Source: Mesostigma viride
Taxonomy: Eukaryota; Streptophyta; Mesostigmatophyceae; Mesostigmatales; Mesostigmataceae
Direction: 5' to 3'
Assembly (NCBI GenBank): GCA_009746045.1
Contig: RPFO01000086.1
Location: 974,949 to 1,038,948, forward strand
Length of the DNA stretch: 64,000 nt
In this document: one piece after another, positions 40,891-49,516 of the stretch
Layout: each line of letters opens with the position of its first letter
Numbering within the stretch: the first letter of the stretch is position 1
Translations under genes and position numbers: made by a program
The notes under the pieces: model-generated
Seen by the model: the letters and a program-made list of their open reading frames with translations, nothing else
Databases searched by the model: none
Told to the model about the DNA's origin: nothing

Positions 40891-41812
40891 GCTTTGCGGG
40901 CTCTCGCTCCTTCTTCAGGTGGTACCTCTTCCCGCACCCCGGCCCGAACCCGGCCTCTAGGTGGTATATCATCTTCAGGGCTCGGCGGCAGAACACGCAC
41001 GTGCCCCAGCGCGACCACCGGGAGATGCACTCCGCGGGCTTCCTGTGGAAATAGCCCAGCTCGCGGTCCAGTTCGCGCGTCCATGTCGCCATCGTGTACA
41101 CCTGTCCATCCGCGTCCACCATCGCGAACGTGTCCGTCAGGCGAGGCGCCATCCACCACAGGCTGTGTTTTTGGGCCCACATACGTTGCTCGCTGTCCAC
41201 GAAGAAAGTGATCGGCGTGAGGTCTCCGCAAGGGATGTCCACGTGCATGTAGCCGTACTTCCTGTGCTGCGAGTTCGGGTCGATGTCATTCCTCACCAGC
41301 TCGCCACTCATCAGCATCGACCTCACGTCGCGGAGGCCCTCCTCCCCCCCCTGGCTGGCGCTGGAGCGGTGCTGGCAGACTGCCATGCTCGATGGGAGAG
41401 AGAACACCTGGCTCAGGCCGACCGTCACGTGCGTCGTCGTGCCCGCCCCGCGCACGTGCGGGAACAGGTGATTGAGCACGCGGAAAAAAAGGTCCAGGTC
41501 GCACCCCAGCGCCCCCGCGTACGGGGCCGCATACAAGCTGCTGTCCTCCTTACGCAGCCGGTGCAGGAGGTCGCGCGCCCCCATCAGCATCCGGCGGACA
41601 GTGTAGGCCTCCCCCGAATTGAGGGACCCTTGGGCGATGTGGAGGCGCGGGTCGTCCATCGCCTGCAACAAAAAACGCAGGAAGGGGAACTCGCTCTTGA
41701 AGGCCTCGTTTGCCGTTGTGGACACCGCCCGCAGGCTGATGGCGTCGCGGGCAGGGAGGTCCTCCATGATTTTACCTAAAAGATCTAGTGGCAAGTCGTC
41801 GAACGTTGCCAT
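40871..41812 (-). CDS. F-box protein with C-terminal zinc motif
   Basis: 313 residues from MATFDDLPLDLLGKIMEDLP. Residues about 5-45 match an F-box (LPLDLLGKIMEDLPARDAIS then LRAVSTTANEAF), the domain that docks substrate adaptors on SKP1-cullin ubiquitin ligases. The centre is unassigned. The C-terminus has CVFCRRAL ... GFGPGCGKRY, the four-ligand arrangement of a DUF6011-like zinc element. Viral F-box proteins redirect host ubiquitination; that role is inferred here. The frame is intact. Its start lies inside the 3' end of the upstream gene on the same strand. Confidence 0.75.
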   Translation of the reverse strand: MATFDDLPLDLLGKIMEDLPARDAISLRAVSTTANEAFKSEFPFLRFLLQAMDDPRLHIAQGSLNSGEAYTVRRMLMGARDLLHRLRKEDSSLYAAPYAGALGCDLDLFFRVLNHLFPHVRGAGTTTHVTVGLSQVFSLPSSMAVCQHRSSASQGGEEGLRDVRSMLMSGELVRNDIDPNSQHRKYGYMHVDIPCGDLTPITFFVDSEQRMWAQKHSLWWMAPRLTDTFAMVDADGQVYTMATWTRELDRELGYFHRKPAECISRWSRWGTCVFCRRALKMIYHLEAGFGPGCGKRYHLKKEREPAKLTEVDL

Positions 41813-42116
41813 TCTGTCCGTTTTGTCCGCCGCCGGACTGAGTGTTGGACGCGCCCTGGGAAGCGCTCTGATTGGCGGCGGATGACTCGGCCTTCTTCTT
41901 TATGTCCGGCAGCAGGGCCTGGATAAGGAAGTAGACCCCCGTGATCAATATGGACACGTCGATTTTCGGTACGGCTTTGTACGCGCACGAAAAGACGATG
42001 ACCGCCTTGAATAGCGCCGGCTCGATGGGGTAGTCTTCCAGAAGCACGAAGGGGATAAGCTGGGAAAAAATGGCCGAGAATGCTGTCATGGAGTCTTGCA
42101 CCAGGAGGCCGTTCAT
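41772..42116 (-). CDS. Small membrane protein
   Basis: 114 residues from MNGLLVQDSMTAFSAIFSQL. Hydrophobic segments occur at about 10-27 and 36-62 (LFKAVIVFSCAYKAVPKIDV then ILITGVYFLIQALLP). A Ser/Gly/Asn-rich tail overlaps the first 41 bases of the F-box gene in another frame. There is no named family. Confidence 0.55.
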   Translation of the reverse strand: MNGLLVQDSMTAFSAIFSQLIPFVLLEDYPIEPALFKAVIVFSCAYKAVPKIDVSILITGVYFLIQALLPDIKKKAESSAANQSASQGASNTQSGGGQNGQNGNVRRLATRSFR

Positions 42117-42272
42117 TTCAACTTATACTATACACTCTTTGCTTTTTTTTCCGCCCCGCGTGTCCTTCCCTGTGCAGACAGGAGGGCGCGCGTGGACTGC
42201 TCAATGATCCCTCTACAAGCCAGGTGCGACTAGGGGGCTGGGATTTTCTGTGACGTGTGTGTGGTGTTGCTC

Positions 42273-42815
42273 ATGGACATAGAGGCGCTTTTGGATGGTC
42301 TGCCCACGTACGACTGCGGCCTTTTGGATGATGTTAGCAAGGCCCTGGAGATTCTAGTTGATCCCCGCATGACGGGGTGGGTGAATGTGGGCGAGGCGCC
42401 CCATGAAAAGCCTCCGAGCGCGGTCATCGAGTTCGAGATCGCGTCCACCTTCGTGGTAAACAACATCGGGGTGTTGGAGATCGATGCGCGCTCCGGGAAG
42501 TACGTCCATACCGTGTCGAAGCTGCCGTACAGCGACATCATTCGAGACATTAAGGGGGACGTCGACATCCGAGTCATGCTGGGGAATGGTGGGGAATGCG
42601 ACCCCGAGGGGCTGACCGTCGTCAACTGTCTCGGGTACGCAGACAAACACATCCGGGTCTACCTGGACCCCGAACACCTCCCGCAGACATTCTACATCAA
42701 GTACACGTGCTACCTGTTGCGGGAAGACGTCCGCAAGTCTGTGCTAGCGGCGCCCGAAGTGTTCACCCGCACGCACATGTACAAGGACGGGGTGATTGTG
42801 AGAGACACGCCATGA
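42273..42815 (+). CDS. Hypothetical protein, beta-rich
   Basis: 180 residues from the ATG at 42273 (MDIEALLDGLPTYDCGLLDD). An alternating hydrophobic pattern (AVIEFEIASTFVVNNIGVLE, TFYIKYTCYLLREDVRKS) suggests a beta-sandwich, as in structural or receptor-type viral proteins. No family can be assigned. The frame is intact. The stop is followed by an AT-rich stretch with AATAAA (42847-42852). Confidence 0.6.
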   Translation: MDIEALLDGLPTYDCGLLDDVSKALEILVDPRMTGWVNVGEAPHEKPPSAVIEFEIASTFVVNNIGVLEIDARSGKYVHTVSKLPYSDIIRDIKGDVDIRVMLGNGGECDPEGLTVVNCLGYADKHIRVYLDPEHLPQTFYIKYTCYLLREDVRKSVLAAPEVFTRTHMYKDGVIVRDTP

Positions 42816-42896
42816 ATGGAATTTCAATTAAGCTTTATGATCAGTTAATAAAACTCGTTATGGATGCAAGGACCTGGTCTACACGTCTTAAGCCTT

Positions 42897-44199
42897 CTAC
42901 TCCAATCTCCTGCTCTGCGCGGGCCGCTTGTGGGCCTCCTCTACAAACTCGCGCACGGCCTCCTCCATCATCGCGCGCTGGGCGGGCACGTCCTCGTACC
43001 AGTTCACGGCCCTGACGGCCCCGTCCACGAACCGCTCCGTCTTGGGGATCTCCTTCCCCGGGAACGCGGCCCGGAACTTCTGGGCCATCTTGCGGCCAAC
43101 CAGGCCGGCCTCCTTCACGTCCAAGTGATACCCCATCTCCCTGGCCACAGCAGTGATCTCCAGGGTCTTGCGGGGGGGGGCCTCCGCCTGCTGCTGCTGA
43201 CCCTCACCTGCAGGCCTGCCCCCCACCAGGTCAGTGTACAGGATCTCGTTCGCCTTGTCCCGCAGAAACAGCCGGTCTCGATCGGACATGCGCAGGGAGC
43301 TGTCCATCAGCAGCTTCTGCTGGGCCGCCACCGCGGTGAGCAGACGGATGCGTCCCTCCTCGATCACGGCCTTCAGCTCCAGCTCGGCCTTCACCAGCCG
43401 GATGCGGGTCTCCGCCATCTTGGCCGCCGTCTCCAGCTCCCCCGCCTTGTTGTTGTCGCCCGAGGGCCCTGCCGGCGCCGTCTCCATGTACACCGTCGTC
43501 TTCGTCCCGTTGGCCAGGTCGTACATGTCGCGGGCCACCCCGATCATCGTGGGGTCCCCGCGCATCAGGCGGTCCACCCAGTCCCCCGCCAGGATGGCGA
43601 ACTCGTCGCTGATCCACGCGGCCAGCTTGTTGACCAGCTTGAGGTGGATCCACGTGCCGCGGTCCTCGTTGAGCCCCCCGGTCACCGAGTCCACGATCTT
43701 GGGGGCAGGCCTGCGCGCACCACAGCAGGTATATAAAGTTCAGGGTGAGCACAGATGTATCTGTGGAGGACACCCCCCAGTCTCCTGACTTTCCAGGACC
43801 AGACGTCTCCTCACTTTTGAGGACACCCCCAGACGTCTCCTCACCCAATACAAACGAGTTGAGGACACCCAATACAAACGAGTTTTTTACTTGCCTGTCC
43901 AGAACCGTTGACTGTTGGGAAGCCGCCCCAAGCATTGTTGTGGTGATGTGCTTTTTCATCAACTCGATGTATTCCGTGACGCCCCCCCTTAGGAAGTTGT
44001 CAAAGCGCTTGGTCCCGTTGGAGCCGGCCTTGGTGAGGTCGGGGCCGTGGACCATCGTGTCCGCCTTCCGCACGCGGATCTCTGTGTCTGCGTCCACCTT
44101 CATCTCAGGGATGGGCCTCAGCGTGTACACCCAGAACTTGTCGGTCTCCCGCTTGAAAGTGAACAGCACGCTGACGGTCGGTGCCTGGGTAGCGGCCAT
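42897..44199 (-). CDS. KilA-N domain protein with a GC-AG intron
   Basis: Two exons, 44199-43895 and 43710-42897, give 372 residues. Exon 1 (MAATQAPTVSVLFTFKRETD) ends with DLTKAGSNGTKRFDNFLRGG and EYIELMKKHI, the first half of KilA-N. Exon 2 opens with the second half (GGLNEDRGTWIHLKLVNKLA then WISDEFAILAGDWVDRL). A long helical part (ELETAAKMAETRIRLVKAEL) and a C-terminal domain (KFRAAFPGKEIPKTERFVDG) follow. KilA-N binds DNA. The 184-base insert begins AG|GCAAGT and ends CAG, is out of frame, and its removal joins the two halves of one domain in phase. Splicing is inferred, not shown. An A-tract precedes the ATG. Confidence 0.8.
43711..43894 (-). other. Candidate GC-AG spliceosomal intron with minisatellite
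   Basis: 184 bases on the minus strand beginning GCAAGTAAAAA, the preferred donor context of GC-AG introns, and ending TGCGCGCAG. Inside are two copies of AACTCGTTTGTATTGGGTG (24-base period) and three GGAGAC/GGTGTCCTC blocks. The translation across it is low-complexity and breaks the KilA-N domain. Confidence 0.65.
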
Positions 44200-44700
44200 T
44201 TTTTTGGCTGAGTGAGACTGTCGTCGGTCGGGGGCTGGTCGTCCGCCGGGTGTGGTGTGATAGTCACGGCAAAAGCCCTTATCGTTCGTCAAGTTGACCG
44301 TCGGTCGGGTCTTGGTCGTCGGTCGTGTGTTGGTCGTCTGTCGGATGTGGGCCGCCTGTCGGCTGTTGCCCGCCCGCCAGCGCGTGGTCGTCGGTTAGGT
44401 CAAGGACTTGGTTTGTGAGTTGGTTGGGGATGGGCAGCCCTGCCATGGTCTTTATTTCCAAAATCTGGCGCGCCGCGCCGTTTTTTTTCGTCAGAGATCT
44501 CCCGAGATCTCAGCAGATCTCAGACGAGATCTCGAGGATTTCGTGATCTCATCAGAATCTCGAAGGGGTACGTTACGGCGCGGACAGTGCCGTATGGCTG
44601 ATGTCATCGATTTCGACCAGAAGAGCATAAATATGTGAGCTTCAAGGTAGGCACCATGCATGGAAGGCCCCCCCAACTGTGTCCATAGTCCGACCATGGA
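44200..44700. other. Divergent promoter region between KilA-N and helicase genes
   Basis: Contains direct GGTCGTCGGTCGTGTG-like repeats (about 44305-44350) and a cluster of AGATCTC words (44500-44570, GAGATCTCAGCAGATCTCAG). No gene is convincing. This gap of about 700 bases is the largest in the viral block and may carry regulatory or origin-like sequence. Confidence 0.45.
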
Positions 44701-44900
44701 GCCCAGCGGACGGGTCACGCCCAGCGGACGGGTCACGCCAGCGGACGAGGTACACCCAGCGGACGGGTTACGGCCAGCGGACGAGGTACACCCAGCGGAC
44801 GGGTCACGGCCAGCGGACGAGGAACACCCAGCGGACGAGGCGTACCCGGCGGGCAAGGGGCGGCCAGCAGGCGAGGCGTCCCCGGCGGACGAAGGCGCCG
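44700..44900. repeat. Minisatellite upstream of the helicase gene
   Basis: About ten variants of an 18-base unit around CCAGCGGACGRGGTACAC / CCCAGCGGACGGGTCACG. One plus frame (44696-44929) translates it as a PADEVHPADG-like repeat running into the helicase start region, but in a different frame from the helicase. Confidence 0.85.
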
Positions 44901-44916
44901 ACCGACGGGGGCCGAC

Positions 44917-47187
44917 ATGGTGGATATGATGGCCGAGGAGTCTGACGACGTGGAGGCGGGCAGCGACAACGAGGAGGAGGGCGAGGAGGTGTCCAATCTC
45001 ATCGCGTCCGACGAAGAAATCGAGGACGAGCTTCCATCCTTCTACGCCGCTGTGGACGCCGCTGGCAGGCGGGCGGGCGGGGATGCGTCGTCCGTCGGGG
45101 GGTCGGCCGCCGAAAGGAGCGGAGGGACGGCGCTCGGTGGCTCGGCTGGGCTCGGCAGGGGCGGAGGGTCGGCGCTCGGGGGCTCAGCTGGGCTCGGCAG
45201 GGGCGGGGGCTCTGTGGGAGGGGGGTCAGCGGATGGGGGAGGGTTGGGGTTTGACGCGTCCGAGTTTCGCACCCTGCTGTCCGAGGAAGGCGAGGTCGCG
45301 GCATTCGTGGAGGAGGTCAACACCTTCGGCGAGGAGAAGCTGAACGAGTTGGCCAGCATCACCCAGGTGGCGATCATCGACCACGCCTTGGGCTATATTA
45401 TGGCGGATGTGTTCGGGCTGTGCCCCGCGGACGTCCCCGACCACGCGAGCGCGGCCGAACTGCAGACGGCGTGCTGGAACAACGTGATGGAAACCACCGC
45501 GTTGAACGAGATTGTGGAGAAGATGGAGCCGCGGTGCGCGCGCACAATCTCCCGCCTCATGGCCATATGGGCGAGAATGGTGGACGTCCAGGCCGGCATG
45601 GATGTCCAGGATATCATCCTGCATGCCATCGCCGTCGTGTACAGCGCGCGCGAGTCTGTCAGCAGCATGATCGAGTCCAGGAGGCGCAGGGACGACAACT
45701 CGAAGCTCGCGCACACGATCGTGAGGCTCAGCAGCGGGGAGTGGCGGCTCAACGAGTACCAGGTGCTCCTACGGGTCCTCTCACAGCGCTGGGAGCGGGC
45801 GGGGGTGAGGAGGGGGCCAAACGGGGAGGACGGGGTGTACGAGAGGGTGATCACACCGGACGGGTACGACACCCATCACTGGGTGAAGAGCACCACCATG
45901 GCGGAGTGGGTGTCTGACCAGGTGGCAGAGTCCGACCCGACCTTGTGGCGCCTCGCCAACAGGGACGGGGGGGTGAAGGACAAGGCCATCAAGAGCTTTG
46001 TCACCGCGGCGGTCAAGGATCGCCGCGTCCGCCCGCGCGACCGCCACGTGTTCGCGTTCCGGAACGGCATCTACAGGACGGACAGGGACGAGTTCCTCTT
46101 CTACCCTGCCGACCTGGACGCCGATGTGGGTGCGTGCAGGTACTTCGACGAGGACATGCCCGCCAACCTGTTCAGCGACGAGTACAAGGGGGACTACGAC
46201 ACGGGCGGGTGGCAGGACATCATTTGCGAGCCGATCAACAAGATCCTGAGCGACCAGGATTACTCGCCCGATGTCAAGAAGGCGTTCTGGGCGCTGGGGG
46301 TGGGCCGGATGCTGTATGACGTCCGGGAGATCAACAACATGGAGGTCATGGTCTTCCTGAAGGGCGTCGGCGGGTCCGGCAAGTCGACCCTGGTTCGCGT
46401 GATCGAGTACATCTACGGCGAGGACGCTGGCCAGGTGTCTAACAACATCGAGGCCACCTTCGGCCTGGCGCAAGTGGCGGACAAGTACGCCGTCTTCAGC
46501 TACGAGCTGAACGACCACTTCCGGCTGGAGCTCTCCGAGTTCCTGTCGCTCACCAGCGGGGAGCGCATCACCCTGGCGCAGAAGCACAAGGGGGCCATCA
46601 GCGTCGCCTGGAAGGCGCCCTTCCTGGCGGCCGGCAACCGCCCGTTCTGGAAATCGGACAACGCCAACGCCATCTTCCGCCGCCTCGTGCCCTTCCCCTT
46701 CGACAAGAGGCCGCCCGGCCAGGACACCACGCTCGACCAGCGGATCCAGAAGGACATCGGCACCATCCTCGTGAAGGCCAACCGGGCCTACCGCTCCTTC
46801 TGCGCCAAGCTGGGCTCCAGGGAGGTCCACGCGATCCTCCCCCTGGAGTTCACCCTGTGGCGCAGTACTGCCCAGGAGTCCGGCAGCGCCCTCGAGTCCT
46901 TCTTCGCGACCGTGTCCTCCCTGGTGCTGAACGAGGAGGCGTACTGCCCGTGGGAGGTGTTCACGAGGAAGTTCCAGGAGTGGCTGAGGATGCGCGACGC
47001 CCGTGCGAGGGTCGTCCTTGACGACGACTACTACAGGCACGTCTTCTCCCAGCGCGGCATCCGCGTGAACTTCGGGGATAAGGAGTTCAAGTTCTACCCG
47101 CGCAACTCCATCCGCCGCAGGAGGGCCTTCTACGTGTACGGCGTGGACTTCGAGGAGGAGGAGGATGTCGCCCGCGCCGATGTCTGA
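44917..47187 (+). CDS. D5-type SF3 helicase (replicative helicase-primase family)
   Basis: 756 residues. The N-terminus is acidic and Gly/Ser-rich to about 110, with a GLGRGGGSALGG repeat. A D5-N-type region follows (VFAFRNGIYRTDRDEFLFYP, about 385), then the SF3 ATPase with Walker A GVGGSGKST at about 485-493. After it come VADKYAVFSYELNDHF (Walker B region) and FLSLTSGERITLAQKH, then FLAAGNRPFWKSDNANAIFR, which holds sensor Asn and Arg residues. Such proteins unwind viral DNA at the fork in poxviruses, mimiviruses and relatives. No primase domain is present in this chain; a separate primase is encoded at 54502. The frame is intact despite its length, the best evidence that the block is not wholly decayed. 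Confidence 0.9.
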   Translation: MVDMMAEESDDVEAGSDNEEEGEEVSNLIASDEEIEDELPSFYAAVDAAGRRAGGDASSVGGSAAERSGGTALGGSAGLGRGGGSALGGSAGLGRGGGSVGGGSADGGGLGFDASEFRTLLSEEGEVAAFVEEVNTFGEEKLNELASITQVAIIDHALGYIMADVFGLCPADVPDHASAAELQTACWNNVMETTALNEIVEKMEPRCARTISRLMAIWARMVDVQAGMDVQDIILHAIAVVYSARESVSSMIESRRRRDDNSKLAHTIVRLSSGEWRLNEYQVLLRVLSQRWERAGVRRGPNGEDGVYERVITPDGYDTHHWVKSTTMAEWVSDQVAESDPTLWRLANRDGGVKDKAIKSFVTAAVKDRRVRPRDRHVFAFRNGIYRTDRDEFLFYPADLDADVGACRYFDEDMPANLFSDEYKGDYDTGGWQDIICEPINKILSDQDYSPDVKKAFWALGVGRMLYDVREINNMEVMVFLKGVGGSGKSTLVRVIEYIYGEDAGQVSNNIEATFGLAQVADKYAVFSYELNDHFRLELSEFLSLTSGERITLAQKHKGAISVAWKAPFLAAGNRPFWKSDNANAIFRRLVPFPFDKRPPGQDTTLDQRIQKDIGTILVKANRAYRSFCAKLGSREVHAILPLEFTLWRSTAQESGSALESFFATVSSLVLNEEAYCPWEVFTRKFQEWLRMRDARARVVLDDDYYRHVFSQRGIRVNFGDKEFKFYPRNSIRRRRAFYVYGVDFEEEEDVARADV

Positions 47188-47602
47188 AAGCCTTAGGGTG
47201 GCTGTCACCGTGGCTAAGGCACCCCTCGATAGCCAGCCCTCGATGCATGTAGTGCATTCCCAGTATGTAGCAGATGCCCTGTAGTCCGGGAATGGACGCG
47301 AGCTGCGTGTTCCGCTCGCCTTGACAGCACAAATTGTGCGTAAAATGCCCTTTATAATAAAGCAACTCCTTTATTGATAATAAAGTTTGTATGAGTATTG
47401 GTAGCACACAAAATGACCTCTTTGATGTTGGCCCATCCCCATTGGATGTCCGCCCCGCGGCCTATCCCAACTAGGCCTCCCATTGGCCGCGGGGGCGCCC
47501 CCATCCGTTCCTTGTCCCCCGTGCTGGCCGTCCTGGACGAGCTGGGTATAAATGTGAGATTGTACAATGAGGAGGTGGTAGGCGAGCTTCTGCTGGGTCT
47601 CG

Positions 47603-47998
47603 TCATTTTGTGGCTTGTCCAGTCTGTCCGTGGGCGCGGGTGAGATTCAGGCCCACACGCCGAAGGGAATCGAACGCCCCCGGACGCTTCCTCGTCTTTG
47701 TCTCGGGCCCCCACTCGATGTACAAGCGGCAGCCGCCGATCTGCTTGACTCGAAACCCCCGCCGAAACAGTCGCTTCCCCACCTGTCGCACGATGTCGTG
47801 GGGAGAGTAGATGGGCAGCCCGAATTGATACACTGGTACGGTGTAGAAAGCGAACTGGCGTCCGTGCCGGGCGTTTGCCTCGATCACGAGCTCCGCCGCG
47901 TGCAGTAGGCGCTCCTCCACGACACGGCTGCCGCGCTCGGCCTCTTTCGATATCGAGTACGCGCGTTTCGCGGTCACTGTCGGCTTTGAATGGAACAT
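47603..47998 (-). CDS. DUF5759-like conserved viral protein
   Basis: 131 residues from the ATG at 47998 (MFHSKPTVTAKRAYSISKEA). The core RQFAFYTVPVYQFGLPIYSP, RQVGKRLFRRGFRVKQIGGC and LYIEWGPETK follows the pattern F-x2-P-x4-G-P-Y...V...L...GF.V......L...W of a small family conserved across giant viruses, which I believe is DUF5759. Function unknown. Its start codon overlaps that of the divergent gene at 47990. Confidence 0.7.
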   Translation of the reverse strand: MFHSKPTVTAKRAYSISKEAERGSRVVEERLLHAAELVIEANARHGRQFAFYTVPVYQFGLPIYSPHDIVRQVGKRLFRRGFRVKQIGGCRLYIEWGPETKTRKRPGAFDSLRRVGLNLTRAHGQTGQATK

Positions 47999-48511
47999 CC
48001 TGATATAGACATGGACGATAACAATGGGGTCCAGCCGGGCGGGTCCAATGCGATCATCATCCCCCGCGCCTCCAATGACACCGTGCACGTGCACACCATG
48101 GCGGAAAACTGGAGCTTCCAGGCCATCGGGAAGTTGCTGGGGGGCCAACCGTCACTCTATGACATCCTGAAGCCCCTCAATTCCTCCACGCGTCTTTCTG
48201 TGGGCGTGTACTACGCGCATCCGGAGCACGGTCACAACCAGACCGCGTCCAAGATTATCGGCCACCCCATTCACGGGGACGTGTTGCTCATAAAGACATA
48301 CGATGACGGAGAGTCGCCCACCAAGGTCAGGTGCATCACCGAGTACGATCTGGGGGTGGCGGTGCGGTCGCCCAAGGACTTGTGGCTGCCCGTGCTGTGC
48401 GCGGAGACCCAAGAGGGGCGAGCCGCCCCCGCGCCCACGTGCAGGAGGTGTGGGAGGCCTTACTCTAGCACCGTCTCCAGGGAAGACGTGTGTGCGTGCA
48501 CTTTTCCGTAG
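47990..48511 (+). CDS. Hypothetical protein, DUF3846-like with zinc-ribbon tail
   Basis: 173 residues from MEHPDIDMDDNNGVQPG. The middle (AIGKLLGGQPSLYDILKP, HNQTASKIIGHPIHGDVLLI) is reminiscent of DUF3846, in which a GG motif precedes an N-x-x-A-T strand and a G-D-V-L strand. The C-terminus has CRRCGRPY ... CAC, a likely zinc site. The assignment is tentative. Head-to-head with the DUF5759-like gene with a 9-base overlap, so both promoters must lie within coding sequence. Confidence 0.55.
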   Translation: MEHPDIDMDDNNGVQPGGSNAIIIPRASNDTVHVHTMAENWSFQAIGKLLGGQPSLYDILKPLNSSTRLSVGVYYAHPEHGHNQTASKIIGHPIHGDVLLIKTYDDGESPTKVRCITEYDLGVAVRSPKDLWLPVLCAETQEGRAAPAPTCRRCGRPYSSTVSREDVCACTFP

Positions 48512-48633
48512 CGAGCCAAAAATTTATTTATCATGTATCAATACAATACAGTGGCGATGATGCTGTCAATGCAACCACCCAATGCAAAGGACGCGCGGCG
48601 CCAGCAGGAACAGCAGTCCGGGGGGTGTCCCCC

Positions 48634-48792
48634 ATGACCATCGCCGCCCTCGTGGCGATCGCGGTCGGGGCGTATTTCATCTGGCGCCGCTCGTCCAACT
48701 CGAATGGCGTGCTGTACACGATCCCTGCCGGGCGCGGCCCGCCAGGGGAGATGGCGGCCTATGGCGCGGGCGAAGGCATGCTGATTGGCTAA
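48634..48792 (+). CDS. Small single-pass membrane protein
   Basis: 52 residues from MTIAALVAIAVGAYFIWRRS, with one hydrophobic segment and a polar Gly/Pro-rich tail. A longer version from about 48532 would need a frame change: the frame MYQYNTVAMMLSMQPPN ends just at this ATG. Its TAA stop overlaps the TAG stop of the convergent gene. Such short membrane proteins are common in giant-virus virions. Confidence 0.5.
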   Translation: MTIAALVAIAVGAYFIWRRSSNSNGVLYTIPAGRGPPGEMAAYGAGEGMLIG

Positions 48793-49428
48793 GGCGGGGC
48801 GGCGGCCTCCTCCACCGCCACCTCGGTTTCGACGGCCACGTCCTCTTGGATGTCCCCTTGCACGCCTTGCTCGCCCGCCTCCTTGGCGTCCTGGATGCGC
48901 TTGTCGTTGAAGGCCTTCACCTTCTCTCTCTGCGAGTGGTAGCCGCCCATGATCTTGTTCAGACGCTCGTCCGAGTACTTGTGCTGGATCTCCCCCCGGA
49001 GCTCGTCCGGCAGGGGCAGCACCAGCCAATTGTACATGCTCACCACGAATATGTCAAAGCGGGGGTCCGCGCCCATCAGCTGGTCCGCGTGCTCGCCCGC
49101 CTTCTCCACCGTCTCGAACACGCCGCGGATCTTCAGCGCCATGTGGTTGCTCTGGGGGGGCACGACGACGCTCACCACCGCGTAACACTGCCCCGGGACG
49201 TGCAGGTGGGGGGGTCGGGGCTCGCCTCCTGCGTCTTGCGAACCTCGGCCGGGGGGTGGACACGGGCACGGGGGGGTCGACGCTTGTGGCCGCCTGCGGT
49301 TGCGGCGGCGGCGGGCCGTCCGCGAAATCGGGCATCTGCCCGGAGGACTGGAACCGCTCGTGCTCCTCCTGGGTCAGCACGATGGGGGCGCCGACGCTCA
49401 TGTTCATGAACTTGCCCTTGCCCTCCAT
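48789..49428 (-). pseudogene. DUF5832-like conserved viral protein (one frameshift)
   Basis: The N-terminus MEGKGKFMNMSVGAPIVLTQ is followed by a Pro-rich linker. After a frame change near 49200-49250, in C/G-rich runs, come GQCYAVVSVVVPPQSNHMAL, KIRGVFETVEKAGEHADQLM and FDIFVVSMYNWLVLPLPDEL. The second part matches a conserved giant-virus family (KIRGVF...A..A.......FDI.V..M..WL..P), which I believe is DUF5832. It ends with a coiled, acidic tail. Function unknown. Confidence 0.7.
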
Positions 49429-49516
49429 CCTCGCCCGGTGCCTTACCTTGTGCGAGAAAAACTATTTGCGCGTGTAAGCGAATCCGCCTGCCCTCCCGTA
49501 CCGTCTCCTGTCCCTC

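Noticed and set aside
45781-47208. 475-residue minus-strand frame opposite the helicase
   Set aside because: Antisense shadow of a clear SF3 helicase, with no recognisable motif.
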